Shown here piece after piece: positions 48,076 through 56,150 of a DNA stretch of 64,000 bases (position 1 is the stretch's first letter; each line of letters opens with the position of its first letter). The DNA is from Streptomyces venezuelae. Lineage in GTDB: Bacteria > Actinomycetota > Actinomycetes > Streptomycetales > Streptomycetaceae. Where the stretch lies: NCBI RefSeq assembly GCF_008642375.1, contig NZ_CP029194.1, positions 2,790,001-2,854,000 on the forward strand, given 5' to 3'. Below the pieces are notes generated by a model. The model had not been told where the DNA came from and did no database searches. It saw only the letters and a list, made by a program, of their open reading frames with translations. Both the position numbers and the translations under genes were made by a program.

Positions 48076-49312
48076 AGGCCTCGAACCGGGCCGCTTCGTA
48101 GACGCTCGCGATGGCGCTTCGGGTGCGCTCTTGGCTGCTCGGCATGAGGTGGGCGTAGATCCGGAGCGTCAGGGCCGCATTGCTGTGCCCAAGGTACTCA
48201 CTGACGGCCTTGATGCTCTCTCCCGCGTCCAGGAGGGCGGAAGCGTAGAAGTGCCTCAGCGCGTGCATCCCGTGCTCGCGGGCGGCGGCATGCCGGTCCT
48301 CCTTGGTCTCCGGCGGGGCGATGACGCCGGCCACGACGAGAGCGGGCTTCCACGCCTCCTCGTTCAGCGACGTGCGCCAGACGTGGTTGCCGCCCGGAGC
48401 AAGGAAGATGAGGCGCTTGGTCACCTTCGGCCCGTCGGCCGTCCTCCAAGGAAGGGCGATCTCCACCGGCGGGTGCCGCTTCATGTGCGCCCGCAGGACA
48501 TCGGCGACGGGGCCGGGCAGCGGCACGTCACGGACCTTCCCGCCCTTGGGGAGGGCGAACACCGGCTTGCTCCGGCTGAGCTTGAGCTGCTGCCCGACGT
48601 GGAGCGTCTCAGCATCGAAGTCGATCGCGTCCACCGGCACGCCCAGGATCTCACCCTGACGCATGCCGCACCCGGCCCCCAGGTCGACCATGGCGCGGTA
48701 CCGCTCGGGCATGGCCTGCCTCACGACGAAGACCCTCTCAGCCGTCCAGGGAACGACGCGCTTGGCGTCGAGCGCCGGCGGCCGGACGGAGCCTGCGGAG
48801 AAGGGATTCCGGCTCAGGTGGCCGTCGTCCACGGCCGCGCTGAACGCGGCACGCACGTTCGCGTAGATGGCCCGCCCATACGACCCCGCCACGGTCGATT
48901 CGAGCACTGCAACCCACTCCCGGATGTGGCTCGGCTGGAACGACCCAAGGGGCCGCGAGCCGATGTGAGGGAACGCGTGGAGTTTGAGCTGCGACGTCAT
49001 GGATTCGAGCGTCCTCGGGTCCACGCTGTGGGACTTGAGCCACTTCTCGGTGAACTGCTGGAAAGTCGTCTTGGCCGACCTCGGGTCGACGTACTGGCCC
49101 CGCGTCATGTCCGCCTCGATGTTGGCGAGCCACTGTGCCGCGAGGCGCTTCTGCTTGTCGGGGAAGCTCTTGGACTTCTCGGTGCCGTCGGGGCCGACGT
49201 AGCGGGCCCGGTAGCGGAGCCCGAGTCCGAAGCGGTCAGTCTTGACCTGGCTGACCTTCCCGTCGGTGGCGGTCCCGGTCTTGTACCAGCGGTCCTGGAT
49301 GTGGCCAGCCAT
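48074..49312 (-). CDS. int: Tyrosine recombinase (integrase)
   Basis: 412 aa. N-terminal arm-binding domain with the AP2-like segment GLGLRYRARYVGPDGTEKSKSF, core-binding SAM-like domain (TFQQFTEKWLKSHSVDPRTLESMTSQLK), and a catalytic domain with Arg in GAGCGMRQGEILG, HxxR in HALRHFYAS, His in YLGHSNAAL and the nucleophile Tyr in LRIYAHLM. It catalyses integration at the 31-bp core whose copy starts 92 bp downstream of its stop. It is preceded by about 760 bp of repeat-rich DNA. Confidence 0.95.
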   Translation of the reverse strand: MAGHIQDRWYKTGTATDGKVSQVKTDRFGLGLRYRARYVGPDGTEKSKSFPDKQKRLAAQWLANIEADMTRGQYVDPRSAKTTFQQFTEKWLKSHSVDPRTLESMTSQLKLHAFPHIGSRPLGSFQPSHIREWVAVLESTVAGSYGRAIYANVRAAFSAAVDDGHLSRNPFSAGSVRPPALDAKRVVPWTAERVFVVRQAMPERYRAMVDLGAGCGMRQGEILGVPVDAIDFDAETLHVGQQLKLSRSKPVFALPKGGKVRDVPLPGPVADVLRAHMKRHPPVEIALPWRTADGPKVTKRLIFLAPGGNHVWRTSLNEEAWKPALVVAGVIAPPETKEDRHAAAREHGMHALRHFYASALLDAGESIKAVSEYLGHSNAALTLRIYAHLMPSSQERTRSAIASVYEAARFEA

Positions 49313-49873
49313 GTGGGCTGCGTCCTCTCGGTTGGCGGTCTGCCGTCCTCGTCAGGGAGGGAGGCATGGGGGTGCCGTGGAGACGGCTGTGGAGGGGTTT
49401 CGAGCGGCTTGGAAGGGGCGCCTCCCTGCCTCCCTGGATGGGGGTTTGTGCAGGTCACTGGCAGGGAGGGGGAGTAGGGAGGCGGTCAGGGAGTTCTCCC
49501 TGCCTCCCTGGCGCCTCCCTTGCTCGGGGGAGGCAGTGAGGGGGTCTCGGAAAGCGGCTGTGGACGGGGTTTCGGGGTGGCTTGGCACGTGCCTCCCCGC
49601 CTCCCCGACGGGGTGTTTTCGCTGGCCGGTGCGGGGGAGTTGACCCGGGGAGCGGGTTGGGGAGTTCTCCCCGCCTCCCCGGTGCCTCCCCGGGTGGTCG
49701 AGCCCCGGTCGGCGTCCGGTTGGCCCCGGTTTGACGGGTGGTCGTAGATCTTGCTCGGGTGGTCGAGCGACCGGTTCGGGATCTCGTGCGACCGGGCGGC
49801 AAACCGGGGCATTCAGGACGTCGACCGGGTGGGTACCGGGTGGCCGACCGGGTGCCGTGACGGCCGTGACGCC
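49313..49873. repeat. Non-coding region with a duplicated ~170-bp unit and hairpins
   Basis: Two diverged copies of a unit run from about 49382 and about 49554. Each starts CGGCTGTGGA(G/C)GGG, continues through GCCTCCC(T/C)GCCTCCC and ends GGAGTTCTCCC(T/C)GCCTCCC(T/C)GG. Each copy ends in a palindrome: CAGGGAGTTCTCCCTG at 49487-49502 and GGGGAGTTCTCCCC at 49659-49672. Open frames here are low-complexity and not credible. The int promoter should lie in the part nearest 49313. Confidence 0.7.
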
Positions 49874-50022
49874 GGGGTGTGACGGGCCGCGTCACACCCC
49901 CTTTACCGGCCTTACCTCCCAGGTCGGCGGCCCTTACCGCCCCCTCTACCGGGGTAAAGGGCTCCCTCTACCTGAGCGGCCCCGGTAGGGGTGTGACGGT
50001 GGGGTGTGACGGGGGTGTGACG
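49874..50022 (+). repeat. GGGGTGTGACG iteron cluster
   Basis: Five copies of GGGGTGTGACG: 49874-49884, an inverted copy at 49890-49900 (11-bp perfect hairpin with GGCCG loop), and direct copies at 49988, 50001 and 50012 (period about 12). Between them CCCTTTACC (49899-49907) pairs with GGTAAAGGG (49953-49961). The spacing suggests binding sites for a replication or excision protein. Confidence 0.7.
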
Positions 50023-50071
50023 CCGTGACGGGTAGCGGGAGGGGGCTCTACCTCCCGCTCGGCCGGCGGTC

Positions 50072-50296
50072 TCAGGCGGCGGTGTCGGTGGCTTCCTGGT
50101 TCTGGACCCAGGTGCGGACTGCGGCGGGGTCGTAGCGGACGTGGCGGCCGACGCGGAAGCCGGGCGGTCCGGTGCGCTGCTTGCGCCAGTGGTAGACGGT
50201 GTCGATGGGGACGGAGAACATCGCGGCGATGTCCTCGGGGGTGAGGTAGCGGTCCGGGAGTCCGGCACGCAGGGTCTCGATCGGCTTGCTGGCCAT
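50072..50296 (-). CDS. xis: Excisionase-like helix-turn-helix protein
   Basis: 74 aa, MerR-type HTH_17 fold: RYLTPEDIAAMFSVPIDTVYHWRKQRTGPPGFRVGRHVRYDPAAVRTWVQNQE. This matches the Xis/AlpA-like proteins found beside integrases in actinomycete elements. It would bend attachment DNA and direct excision. ATG at 50296. A 242-bp gap full of AGCGTCCGC repeats separates it from the ATPase gene upstream. Confidence 0.85.
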   Translation of the reverse strand: MASKPIETLRAGLPDRYLTPEDIAAMFSVPIDTVYHWRKQRTGPPGFRVGRHVRYDPAAVRTWVQNQEATDTAA

Positions 50297-50377
50297 GGGG
50301 TTGGGTGACTCCTCGTGTCCGTCGTGCGGCGGGGTGGGAGTGGTGCCGGTGGCCGTCCTAGAGATTGGGTGTATCGC

Positions 50378-50489
50378 AGCGTCCGCAGCCCCCTAGCGTC
50401 CGCAGCCTCTCGTTCCCGCAGGTCAGAGGTGGTGAGAGGTACGGACGCTAGTGCGGACACTGTGGACGCTGGACGGCTGTAGCGTCCGC
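50378..50489. promoter_or_regulatory. AGCGTCCGC repeat cluster upstream of xis
   Basis: Exact AGCGTCCGC at 50378-50386, 50395-50403 and 50481-50489, with diverged inverted copies between (ACGGACGCT, GCGGACACT, GTGGACGCT at about 50441-50470). A GCAGGTCAGAGG copy is at 50418-50429. The same two motifs recur at the far end of the element (56504-56690), which suggests shared control by one element-encoded protein. Confidence 0.65.
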
Positions 50490-50538
50490 AGCTCCGTGCC
50501 GTGTCCGGGCCGCTGGTGTGCGGCCCGGTCCGGCGATG

Positions 50539-52200
50539 TCAGTGCAGTTCAGGGGGCCTATGGCCCTGTCCGATGGGGGCGGTGTCGGGCCAGAGGGCGC
50601 CCTGAGGGGGTGCGGACGCTGGGGACTCTTCCTCCTCGGTGAGGTCGGTCCGGGTGAGGACGAGGAGCCTGCTGCGGTGTCGGTCCTGGCTACGTTGCGT
50701 GTCGTCCACCGTGATGCCAATCGACCGTAGGAGCGGGGCGAGGCGTTTGACCTTCCCGCTGGTCCGGGTGGCGTCCTTGGGCCAGGAGGGCGGCCGGATG
50801 CCGCCCGGTGGCAGAACCTGCTCCAGGAGCTGCGCGGCGGTGCCGGACCAGGTCCCGCAGCGTTCGATCAGGGCCGCGAGGGTGGAGCCGAACGGGTCGC
50901 CTTCCAGGGCGTCTCCGGCGATGTTCGCGGACGCGGCCAGGTAGTCGTCCAGGGTGTTCCACTCCATGACCTGGTCGACGGCCGCGAGGACGCGGGCGAA
51001 GTCGGCCATGCGGGGCAGGGAATCCAGCTTCACGTGCGGCAGGACGGCGAGCACTGCCGCGAGGAGGTCGAAGAGCGAGCCGAGGACGGCCGGCCGGATC
51101 GTCTCGAACGCGGTGGCCAGGTCCTCCTCCGTGCGGCGCTGCTCGGGCTCGATCAACTGGAGGTCGAGCATGAGCAGCCGCTCGGCCAGGTCCCCGGCGA
51201 GTGCTCCTGCGTCGATCGTCGTCATGGCCAGCACCCGGCGAAAGGTGAGGACTACGACGTCGTCGTCGGTGTAGAGGGCCCGGTCCACGATCGCGTCCCC
51301 GGTGACGGCCTTGCACAGGGTGTCCGACAGCCACGGAGGGATGGCGGAGATGTTGTCCAGGCACAGCGCCCAGGAGCTGAACGCCTGCGTGGCCCACACC
51401 TTGATGTCCCTGGGCTGAGAGCGCTTAGCCGCGGGCGAGGGATCGACCAGGTTCACCATCATCTGCGCGGCTGCCGACTTCCCCGTGCCCTGCTCGCCCT
51501 TGAACGTGAGCACCGGGTGGGGAATGGTCGGCATCCACGCGGCGACCAGCCACACCACGAGCCGCCGGAACGAGGACTGGTCCATGTTCAGCAGGCTGTG
51601 AAGCATCGTCAGCCCGTCCCCGACGAGCGTCGGCGCGGGCATGGTCGCCATGGCCCCAGACCGACGGAAGAGGACCGGCGAGCGCTCCACGACCTGCCAG
51701 CCGCCGGCCGTCACAGTGACCGCGCGGCCGTCGGCGGTGCCGAGGTCGACCGCGATCATTCCGGCATCGTCGTGCCCGACCCGAAGGTGCACCGGCACCG
51801 GATCGTCCGACTCCGCGATCCCCTCCAGCACCGTCATCGCGTCCGCCAGCGCCGACTGCGACGCCACGTCGCCCTCGAACGTCTCCGCGTACAGGCGGGC
51901 CAGTCGCTGCCGCACGCCCGACCGGCCACGGAGAGGGAGGGCGATGTTCGGGCCGTCGATCGCGACCGCGTACGGCCGACCGTCGGTCGACATGACGAAT
52001 CGGTACCGCTCCCGCGCCAACGCGACCAGCCGCACGGCGGCCGACGGCTTCTTACCGCCGTCGTCGGCCGGGGGCTTGTTCACGGCCGGGCGTCGGGTGT
52101 TCACGGCGGGCCGTCCGGTGTTCACGGGCGCCGTGTCGGTCGACTGGTCGGGGTCGATCGGTCGGGTCTGGCCGTTCACCGGCGTGGCAGTGCTGTTCAC
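50539..52200 (-). CDS. AAA+/helicase-like P-loop ATPase of the element
   Basis: 553 aa. Walker A GEQGTGKS at 235-242, Walker B-like WALCLDN at 277-283, sensor-1-like TTID at 327-330 and a candidate Arg finger in GDLAERLLML near 341. The layout fits SF3/D5-type replicative helicases or VapE-like ATPases of mobile elements. No primase motif is visible in the N-terminal 200 residues. The first 45 residues contain PVNTGRP/AVNTRRP/AVNKPP repeats. GTG at 52200 overlaps the HNH stop by 4 bp. Replication of the excised element is the likeliest role; it could instead serve a defence module. Confidence 0.75.
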   Translation of the reverse strand: MNSTATPVNGQTRPIDPDQSTDTAPVNTGRPAVNTRRPAVNKPPADDGGKKPSAAVRLVALARERYRFVMSTDGRPYAVAIDGPNIALPLRGRSGVRQRLARLYAETFEGDVASQSALADAMTVLEGIAESDDPVPVHLRVGHDDAGMIAVDLGTADGRAVTVTAGGWQVVERSPVLFRRSGAMATMPAPTLVGDGLTMLHSLLNMDQSSFRRLVVWLVAAWMPTIPHPVLTFKGEQGTGKSAAAQMMVNLVDPSPAAKRSQPRDIKVWATQAFSSWALCLDNISAIPPWLSDTLCKAVTGDAIVDRALYTDDDVVVLTFRRVLAMTTIDAGALAGDLAERLLMLDLQLIEPEQRRTEEDLATAFETIRPAVLGSLFDLLAAVLAVLPHVKLDSLPRMADFARVLAAVDQVMEWNTLDDYLAASANIAGDALEGDPFGSTLAALIERCGTWSGTAAQLLEQVLPPGGIRPPSWPKDATRTSGKVKRLAPLLRSIGITVDDTQRSQDRHRSRLLVLTRTDLTEEEESPASAPPQGALWPDTAPIGQGHRPPELH

Positions 52201-52754
52201 GCGCTCACCCCTCGATCGGTCGACTGCTCACAGGTGTTCATCCGGGTCGATCGGCGGCGGTGGTCGAGTCGACCGACCCGCACGTGACGCTCGACCAGTC
52301 GGCCGCGTTCGCCCTGGTCGGATCCCAAATGCGTGTCCTTCGAACGGGCCTGAACGATCCGGGCGAGCATGAGCCAGTCGACCTGCTCCGGGCCCAGTTC
52401 GATCGACTCGGGCCGGGTCGATCGGTCGCCGTCCGTGAACACGGGGACGGGCAGGCCAGGGGTAGACCGAATGTCCGTGAACGTGGGGTCGGTCGACCAG
52501 ACCAGCAGCAGGGCGATCGAGAGGAACAGTCGATCGGCCTTGGCCTGGTTGCAGGGCTGGCAGGCGAGGACGAGCGCGTTCGCGGACCAGGTCCGGTAGA
52601 GCGAGATCGGCACGACGTGGTCCATCGTCGCCTCCCGCAGGTCGCGGAAGCGGTGCCGGCAGTAAGCGCACCGCCAGCCGTCGCGGGCCGCAAGCTGCGC
52701 CTTGCGGCTCCGGCGACGGGCGGCGCTGAGGTGCGGGCGAGCGTGCAGGCTCAC
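52197..52754 (-). CDS. HNH endonuclease
   Basis: 185 aa. The HNH/beta-beta-alpha metal finger is complete: CAYCRHRF (Cys pair), MDHVVPISL (catalytic His), NALVLACQPCNQAKADR (Asn and second Cys pair). The C-terminal ~90 residues are unrelated to the nuclease and Arg/Asp-rich. GTG at 52754 overlaps the sigma-fusion stop by 4 bp with GGTGG upstream; its stop overlaps the ATPase start. A nicking or terminase-like role is possible. Confidence 0.88.
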   Translation of the reverse strand: MSLHARPHLSAARRRSRKAQLAARDGWRCAYCRHRFRDLREATMDHVVPISLYRTWSANALVLACQPCNQAKADRLFLSIALLLVWSTDPTFTDIRSTPGLPVPVFTDGDRSTRPESIELGPEQVDWLMLARIVQARSKDTHLGSDQGERGRLVERHVRVGRLDHRRRSTRMNTCEQSTDRGVSA

Positions 52755-53899
52755 GCGGCCACCGCCAGGCGGGAAACGTCCATCGTGACGCGGTAGCCCT
52801 GGACGCCGTTGGACTCGATCAGCCCCTCGCGCCGCAGGATGGCCCAAGCGTCGTCCACGGTCGACGTGGAGACCTCATAGCGAGCCTTCAGCTCGATCCT
52901 CCGGGGCAGACGTTCCCCGGGCTGCATCCGGGCGACCTCGTGTCGCAGCGTCTCGGCCAACCGCGACGCCTTCGACGCCTTGCGGCGCACCCCGGTCTTG
53001 CGAGGGGCGGTCGGCTTCTTGCCGCTGGAGGGCCGCAGCACGCTCACGCACCGCGCCGCTCCCGCCGCCTTGTCCCATGTCACGCCCAGACGCTTGGCGA
53101 TCTCGTGAACGGTCAAGCCCTGCGCCTTGAGCAGCAGGATCCGCCGCGACTCCGGGTCGAGCCGCAGCAGCGCCTCGCGCTTGACGTCGCCCAGTTCGGC
53201 CAGGGCCTCGCGCTCCCACTGCGCCAAGTCCCCTTCCAGGGCGGCCGGGCCGCACAGGTTGGGGTTGTCGAGCTTGAGCAGCAGCACGGCGGCGTCGACC
53301 AGGCGGGCGGCGGTCGCGTCGCTGCACTCCAGGTGCTCCGCCATCAGTGACGGGTGCAGTCCGTCCAGCTTCAGCAGCAGCGCCGCACGCTCCGCCTCGG
53401 GCAGCCCCGCCACCATGTCAGCCAGGTAGCCGGGCAGCTCCACCAGCGCACACTGCTCCACTGCCAGTTGGCAGTAGACGTTGCAGGTGGCCTGGTCGGA
53501 CCAGTCGACGACCCGTTCGGTGTTCCGGGAAACGTTGAGGTAGGCGGCGACCTCGTTCTTCACCCGGTAGAACAGCAGGCCACGGGCCGCGTCGATGTCG
53601 TCGCTCTCCGAGTCGAGATACCCGCTCGCCCCGGACCGGGCCATGCTGAGCCAGACGTTCTGGGCGATGTCCTCCGCCATCGACCGGTCACCACTCGCGA
53701 GCCGACCCACAACCCGCCCGTCCGACCGCAGCCGGGACAGAGCGAACCGCAGCACACTCCCGGAGTGCGCCTCGTACAGCTCCGCCAACCGCGCGGACTG
53801 CGCCGCCGTCAGCGGGATGTCCTCCCCCTGCTTCAGCCGGCGCCCACACGGACCGTTGCCCTGCCGTAATACCGCACTCGTCTCGATTCCAGGCATCAT
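52751..53899 (-). CDS. Sigma-70-like protein fused to a GntR-type winged helix
   Basis: 382 aa. Sigma region 2-like at about 38-130 (LYEAHSGSVLRFALSRL, AEDIAQNVWLSMARSG, then LLFYRVKNEVAAYLNVSRNTER). Sigma region 4-like HTH at 160-210 (GLPEAERAALLLKLDGLHPSLMAEHLECSDATAARLV). A second HTH at 235-285 (DPESRRILLLKAQGLTVHEIAKRLGVTWDKA). A basic linker at 290-312, then a GntR winged helix at 313-372 (ETLRHEVARMQPGERLPRRIELKARYEVSTSTV). I know no standard family with this order. The start is ATG at 53899 or 53896. It heads the operon with HNH and ATPase. Confidence 0.82.
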   Translation of the reverse strand: MMPGIETSAVLRQGNGPCGRRLKQGEDIPLTAAQSARLAELYEAHSGSVLRFALSRLRSDGRVVGRLASGDRSMAEDIAQNVWLSMARSGASGYLDSESDDIDAARGLLFYRVKNEVAAYLNVSRNTERVVDWSDQATCNVYCQLAVEQCALVELPGYLADMVAGLPEAERAALLLKLDGLHPSLMAEHLECSDATAARLVDAAVLLLKLDNPNLCGPAALEGDLAQWEREALAELGDVKREALLRLDPESRRILLLKAQGLTVHEIAKRLGVTWDKAAGAARCVSVLRPSSGKKPTAPRKTGVRRKASKASRLAETLRHEVARMQPGERLPRRIELKARYEVSTSTVDDAWAILRREGLIESNGVQGYRVTMDVSRLAVAA

Positions 53900-53963
53900 G
53901 GAGGTACCCCTTCGTGGGTCGGGGAGCGGTGACTTTGCTTGGCCGCGAGCGCCGCTCCCTGCT

Positions 53964-53988
53964 AACCCCTGGCCGTTGACCAGGGGTT
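53964..53988 (-). promoter_or_regulatory. Leader hairpin upstream of the sigma fusion
   Basis: AACCCCTGG and CCAGGGGTT form a perfect 9-bp stem with loop CCGTTGA, 65 bp upstream of the sigma-fusion start. It could be an operator or an RNA leader structure. Confidence 0.45.
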
Positions 53989-54030
53989 TCCTACTGATCG
54001 AGCCCTGCCTTGCCGGACTCCATCTATTAA

Positions 54031-54096
54031 CTAGCGTGCACTAGTGCAGACTAGTCGTCAAGCCTTGTGCGATAGCGTGCACTAGTTCGCTCTAGT
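54031..54096. promoter_or_regulatory. Two phased CTAG operator arrays in the divergent promoter region
   Basis: Two 24-bp units share TAGCGTGCACTAGT (54032-54045 and 54073-54086), N5, then CTAGT. In each, CTAG-like cores recur every 10 bp: CTAG at 54031, 54041, 54051; ATAG at 54072 and CTAG at 54082, 54092. The units are 41 bp apart, about four helical turns. They lie between the divergent sigma-fusion and small GntR-like genes, whose related winged helices are the obvious binders (inference). Confidence 0.75.
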
Positions 54097-54111
54097 GGGT
54101 ACCCTCAGAGC

Positions 54112-54441
54112 ATGACCGTCACTGGGGTTCCGAAGTCGAAGGCCGCTCAGGTGGCCGATGCACTCCGCGAGGAAGTCAAGAAGATGAAGCCGGGTGAACG
54201 GCTGCCCACGCAGAGGGAGTTGGTCGACCGGTTCGGGTTCGCCGGCCAGACCATCCAGAACGGACTAGCGATCCTGCGCACCGAGGGGGCGATCGTCTCA
54301 GCGGGGAACATGGGCAACTTCGTGAGTGGTGGCGAGGCGGTCGATAAGGACGACGAGCTCAAGGAAATCCGCTCCCAGATTCAGGCGTTGACTGAACGGG
54401 TCGCAGCGCTGGAAGGGCGCTCCGATTCGGGCCGTGCTTGA
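54112..54441 (+). CDS. Small GntR-like winged-helix regulator with coiled-coil
   Basis: 109 aa. A winged helix at about 8-72 (KAAQVADALREEVKKMKPGERLPTQRELVDRFGFAGQTIQNGLAILRTEGAIV) and a C-terminal coiled-coil at 80-102 (ELKEIRSQIQALTERVAALEG) in place of a GntR effector domain. The winged helix is clearly related to the C-terminus of the divergent sigma fusion (shared V/L-x-x-M-x-PGERLP, AILR-x-EG). Probably a dimeric repressor of the shared promoter region (inference). ATG at 54112; ribosome site weak. Confidence 0.85.
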   Translation: MTVTGVPKSKAAQVADALREEVKKMKPGERLPTQRELVDRFGFAGQTIQNGLAILRTEGAIVSAGNMGNFVSGGEAVDKDDELKEIRSQIQALTERVAALEGRSDSGRA

Positions 54442-54600
54442 TCTGTGCCCACCATGCGGGAAACGGAGCGTGTGCAGTAAGTGACACGTGGGGGGCATCG
54501 CGGCAGGCGAGGGGACGGCACCGGTGTCCCCGGTCTGTCCCTTGCGTGTCCCCCCGGGCGATCGACCAGACTCGCAGTAAGCACTCGGAAGAGAGGGCAC

Positions 54601-55848
54601 ATGGGCGACGACAGGCCTGCATGGGCACGGCGCATCGCTGCGGAACGAGCGGCGCGCGACTGGTCACAACGGGATGCGGTTCGGGCTCTCCGAGCCCACG
54701 CACCTACGGAGCTTCCGTCCGACGACAGCATGATCCGGCAGTGGAAGCGCTGGGAGTCCGGCGCTCTCCCGAACGACTTCTACCGCCCCATCATCGCGGC
54801 CGTCTTCGGCACCGTGACGAACGCGCTGTTCCCGGCACCGTCGCGGCGGGACGGAGACAAGGAGATCCTGGCGGCGAGCGGCATGGAGACGCTAGAGATC
54901 GTCAGCCGACTCAATCGATCCGACGTCGACAACGCGACCCTCGACGCCCTGCGGATCACGACGGATCGCCTGTGCTCCGAGTACCCGTTCATGCCGAGCG
55001 GCCAGCTCCTGATCGAAGGGCGGCAGTGGCTCCGCAGGGTCGTGGAGCTGCACTCAAAGAGCCTCACGCTCGCTCAGCACCGCGAAGTGCTGGCCCTCTC
55101 CGGCTGGCTGGCCCTCCTTGTGGGCTGCGTGGAGTACGACTCCGGCGACCGCCATGCGGCCGAGTCGACACGCCGGGCCGCCCTCTCGATCGCCACAGAA
55201 GCCGATGTCCCCGAAGTCGCGGGGTGGGCACACGAGATGCGGGCCTGGTTCGCGCTCACAACTGGCGACTACCGGGGAGTCATCGCTGCGGCTCAGGCCG
55301 GGACGGAGATTGCCGCCAACCATGGCGTTGCCGTACAGCTCGCGGGGCAGGAAGCGAAGGCATGGGCGCGGCTCGGTGACCGCCGGCAGGTGGAGGTTGC
55401 CCTTGACCGGGGACGGCGCCTGCTCGAAGGCATGCCGCACCCGGAGAACCTGGATAACCACTTCGTGGTCGACCCGGCGAAGTTCGACTTCTACTCGATG
55501 GACTGCTATCGCCTGGTGCGCGAGGACAAGCTGGCGCGGAATCTCGCCGAGGAAGTCCTGCGTGCGGGGACAGACTTCGACGGAACCGAGCGCTCGCCGA
55601 TGCGCAACGCCGAGGCGCGGGTGACGCTCGGCGTGACGGCAGCCCGTGAGGGAGACCTAGAGCAGGCGCTCATCATGGGCGAGCGAGCGCTCCAGGGCGA
55701 CAGGCAGTCGGTCCCCTCGCTCATCATGACGAGCCGCGAACTTGCCGCCGAGATGAAGCGGCGATACAGCAGTGAACCGGCTGCACAGGACTATCTGGCA
55801 CACCTTCAGGCACTCGGGCGCGAGAAGCCTGGATTCCTGCCTCAGTAG
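54601..55848 (+). CDS. HTH-TPR regulator
   Basis: 415 aa. The N-terminus carries an XRE-like HTH (WARRIAAERAARDWSQRDAVRALRAHA, IRQWKRWESGALPNDFYRPIIAAVFG). The rest is TPR-type helices (LALLVGCVEYDSGDRHAAESTRRAALSIA, ARVTLGVTAAREGDLEQALIMGERAL). Such proteins are common regulators in streptomycetes and their elements, often sensing a peptide or partner. ATG at 54601 follows AGAGGG; the open frame upstream overlaps intergenic DNA and lacks support. Confidence 0.85.
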   Translation: MGDDRPAWARRIAAERAARDWSQRDAVRALRAHAPTELPSDDSMIRQWKRWESGALPNDFYRPIIAAVFGTVTNALFPAPSRRDGDKEILAASGMETLEIVSRLNRSDVDNATLDALRITTDRLCSEYPFMPSGQLLIEGRQWLRRVVELHSKSLTLAQHREVLALSGWLALLVGCVEYDSGDRHAAESTRRAALSIATEADVPEVAGWAHEMRAWFALTTGDYRGVIAAAQAGTEIAANHGVAVQLAGQEAKAWARLGDRRQVEVALDRGRRLLEGMPHPENLDNHFVVDPAKFDFYSMDCYRLVREDKLARNLAEEVLRAGTDFDGTERSPMRNAEARVTLGVTAAREGDLEQALIMGERALQGDRQSVPSLIMTSRELAAEMKRRYSSEPAAQDYLAHLQALGREKPGFLPQ

Positions 55849-55878
55849 GAGAAGTTCTAGCGCGCTCGGCCAGCCGTT

Positions 55879-55909
55879 GAGCCCCGGATTCCCCCGTGAA
55901 CCGGGGCTC
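55879..55909 (+). terminator. Terminator after the HTH-TPR gene
   Basis: 9-bp stem GAGCCCCGG / CCGGGGCTC with a 13-nt loop, 31 bp past the stop. Confidence 0.65.
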
Positions 55910-55971
55910 TCGTGCGTCCGGCGCTAGACGCTAGAGCGCAGGTCAGGGGTGCGGAATGCCGCTAGCGGCCC

Positions 55972-56010
55972 TGCTAGGTCTAGCAGTGACGGGTGCTAGG
56001 TCTAGCAGTG
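55972..56010. promoter_or_regulatory. Two palindromic operator-like sites, 22-bp period
   Basis: TGCTAGGTCTAGCAGTG occurs at 55972-55988 and 55994-56010. Each contains the palindrome TGCTAG-GT-CTAGCA. Further CTAG sites lie at 55924, 55931 and 55962. CTAG is rare in Streptomyces DNA, so this density is notable and recalls the 54031-54096 arrays. Confidence 0.7.
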
Positions 56011-56042
56011 TCACGAGCACGTGGGCGGGGTGCCAGGCGCGG

Positions 56043-56150
56043 GTGTCAGGCGACGTCAGGCCGGGGTGTCAGGGCGCGTGACACCCCCGTTCGCCTAAGG
56101 GTTTGGGTGTCAGGGGCTCTGACGGTGTCAGGCGTCAGGGAAGGCGTCAG
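56043..56150 (+). repeat. GTGTCAGG iteron cluster
   Basis: GTGTCAGG at 56043, 56066, 56107 and 56125, with CGTCAG(G) at 56054, 56133 and 56145, plus an inverted GTGACAC at 56078. Irregular spacing. No gene in this stretch. Confidence 0.6.

Noticed and set aside
49242..49895. Short open frames on both strands in the int-xis gap
   Set aside because: They arise from the duplicated CCTCCC-rich units; no ribosome site, no motif, biased composition.
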